Positions 14,969 through 15,931 of a stretch of 15,931 nt of DNA are shown here, piece after piece (position 1 is the first letter of the stretch; each line of letters starts with the position of its first letter). The notes under the pieces are model-generated. The model had not been told where the DNA came from. It worked only from the letters and a program-made list of their open reading frames with translations, and did not search any database. The translations under genes and the position numbers were made by a program. Where the stretch lies: positions 984,418 to 1,000,348 of the forward strand of contig CP070752.1 of the NCBI GenBank assembly GCA_020348625.1. Reading direction: 5' to 3'. The stretch comes from Deltaproteobacteria bacterium. GTDB lineage: Bacteria; Desulfobacterota; DSM-4660; Desulfatiglandales; B25-G16.

Positions 14969-15226
14969 ATGCGAGGCTGGATAACGCCAAAGAGAAGCGA
15001 CTGCCCTATGTTGAGTCTACCAATCATGGGTGCACTTATTTCTGCACTCGTCTTTGTCTGCCAACAGCATTTCTCATCACTCGGAAATACCATTTCAATT
15101 CAACAAGTTGTCGGTCGGATTCATCCACCAATATTAATCTCCTTTCCCTTGCTCGTTTTTCTGCAGACAGCCTCATTCTCATGGGATGTGGCGTCTTGTC
15201 AGAGAGGTTGCAGGAGGAGGCGCTAA
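14969..15226 (+). CDS. Doubtful 85-residue hydrophobic ORF before the amidohydrolase
   Basis: ATG 14969 has GGGGAG (14955-14960) at 8 nt, and the TAA (15224-15226) abuts the amidohydrolase ATG. The product would have two hydrophobic stretches (about residues 14-33 and 53-68) and a terminal Cys/Arg-rich tail. Against it: the last codons merely translate the downstream ribosome site, third positions are less GC-rich than in the neighbours, and I recognise no family. It could be a small membrane protein, or simply a 294-nt leader region. Confidence 0.25.
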   Translation: MRGWITPKRSDCPMLSLPIMGALISALVFVCQQHFSSLGNTISIQQVVGRIHPPILISFPLLVFLQTASFSWDVASCQRGCRRRR

Positions 15227-15931
15227 ATGGAAATCTCCAAGAAAATTGCCCAATACCGAGATGAAGTTATCGAGCTGAGGCGCGATTTTCACCGGCATCC
15301 GGAACTGGGCCTTGAGGAGTATCGTACCTCCGAAAAGGTCTGCTCCTATCTGGAGGGATGCGGTCTGGAGCTCACCCGCCTGAACAAAACGGGTGTAGTA
15401 GGCCTCATGCGGGGAGACCTCCCAGGTCCGACTCTCTTGATGCGCGCCGATATGGATGCACTGCCGATTCAGGAAGAAAATAAGATTTCATACAAATCAG
15501 CAAACAAGGGCGTGATGCATGCCTGCGGTCATGATGCGCATACGGCAATGCTGCTGGTGGCAGCTAAGATTCTAGCGAATATGAAACATCGGTTGAAAGG
15601 CTGCATTAAGTTTGTATTTGAACCGAACGAGGAGAATGTTGGGTCCCTGGCGATGATTAAAGAAGGCCTCATGGAAAATCCTCGAGTAGATGCCTGTCTG
15701 GGGCTCCACATCTGGACTCCACTTCGGACCGGACAGATTGGCATCACCGAAGGACCGATGATGGCAGGGATGGAGCACTTCGAACTGGTCGTCAAAGGCC
15801 GCAGCGGGCACACCGCTACCCCGCAAAGCGCGATCGACCCGATCCTCGCCGCCGCCAACATCATTCAGGGAGTCCAAATCATCCAGACGCGGGAAATTGA
15901 TGCACTCAAAGAGCCGACTATCATCATGTTC
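15227..15931 (+). CDS. M20D-family amidohydrolase / N-acyl-amino acid deacylase (C-terminus outside window)
   Basis: The first 235 residues of a metallohydrolase that cleaves N-acyl (often N-acetyl) groups or amide bonds from amino acids; full members are near 390. Visible signatures are LRRDFHRHPELGLEEYRT (17-34), ADMDALPIQEEN (74-85), MHACGHDAHTAMLL (97-110) with metal ligands Cys100 and His102, EPNEENVGS (132-140) with Glu135 and Glu136, LHIW with His161, and GRSGHTATPQ (191-200) opening the lid domain. The Cys ligand places it in the HipO/IAA-amino-acid hydrolase branch (M20D). GGAGGAGG (15213-15220) lies 6 nt before ATG 15227. In this operon it could deacetylate the product of the DoeA-like ring opening, a job done by the unrelated deacetylase DoeB/EutE in known ectoine degraders. 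Confidence 0.92.
   Translation, partial: MEISKKIAQYRDEVIELRRDFHRHPELGLEEYRTSEKVCSYLEGCGLELTRLNKTGVVGLMRGDLPGPTLLMRADMDALPIQEENKISYKSANKGVMHACGHDAHTAMLLVAAKILANMKHRLKGCIKFVFEPNEENVGSLAMIKEGLMENPRVDACLGLHIWTPLRTGQIGITEGPMMAGMEHFELVVKGRSGHTATPQSAIDPILAAANIIQGVQIIQTREIDALKEPTIIMF

Noticed and set aside
14953..15264. 103-codon frame overlapping the amidohydrolase start
   Set aside because: It would overlap a well-supported gene by 38 nt and shows no protein character.
1..15931. tRNA, rRNA, riboswitch, CRISPR, IS or phage elements
   Set aside because: No repeat array, transposase, integrase, cloverleaf or long terminal inverted repeat was seen by eye. Weak structured RNAs could be missed without covariance-model searches.

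Overview
The window looks like an ordinary bacterial chromosome of moderate GC. It has Shine-Dalgarno (SD)-type ribosome sites and sigma70-like promoters, and no phage, IS, CRISPR, rRNA or tRNA signal that I can see. Genes such as the soluble P-type-ATPase-like HAD protein, an ectoine-hydrolase-like M24 protein and an M20D amidohydrolase would fit an anaerobic amino-acid or osmolyte-using bacterium, for example a deltaproteobacterial (Desulfobacterota) lineage. That placement is inference only.

Left part (1-1434, minus strand): a small operon with a good promoter (TTGACA, 17 nt spacer, TACAAA), a possible 10-codon leader peptide, a HAD protein of the soluble P-type ATPase kind, and a NifS/IscS-type cysteine desulfurase that runs off the window's left edge. 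The reading frames are chained by ATGA and TAATG overlaps, which suggests coupled translation.

Middle part (1571-8649, plus strand): individually spaced genes with housekeeping, transport or envelope roles. In order they are an MFS exporter of the fosmidomycin-resistance type, an AI-2E/PerM-family membrane protein, a CDF metal transporter with an unusual HxxxH in TM2, a class V aminotransferase (alanine/serine-glyoxylate type), a NudC-type NADH pyrophosphatase and a PAP2 phosphatase. The gaps between them carry several short perfect palindromes. One, upstream of the PAP2 gene, has the GGAAA-N3-TTTCC core of the classical IclR operator.

Right part (8813-15931, plus strand): the most interesting segment. 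An IclR-family regulator with a 19-bp inverted repeat beside its promoter is followed by an apparent operon: a PanB homologue, a U32-like TIM-barrel protein of unknown function, a Glu/Leu/Phe/Val dehydrogenase, a metal-ligand-poor M24 protein very like ectoine hydrolase (DoeA/EutD), an Asp/Glu-racemase-fold protein (EutA-like), a doubtful 85-codon ORF, and an M20D amidohydrolase cut by the right edge. Together they suggest a catabolic route that opens a cyclic or amide substrate (M24), deacylates it (M20), perhaps adjusts stereochemistry (racemase), deaminates oxidatively (dehydrogenase) and performs a C1 transfer or retro-aldol step on a 2-oxo acid (PanB), induced through IclR. The combination does not match any complete pathway I can name: the known ectoine route lacks PanB, the U32-like protein and a GDH-family enzyme.
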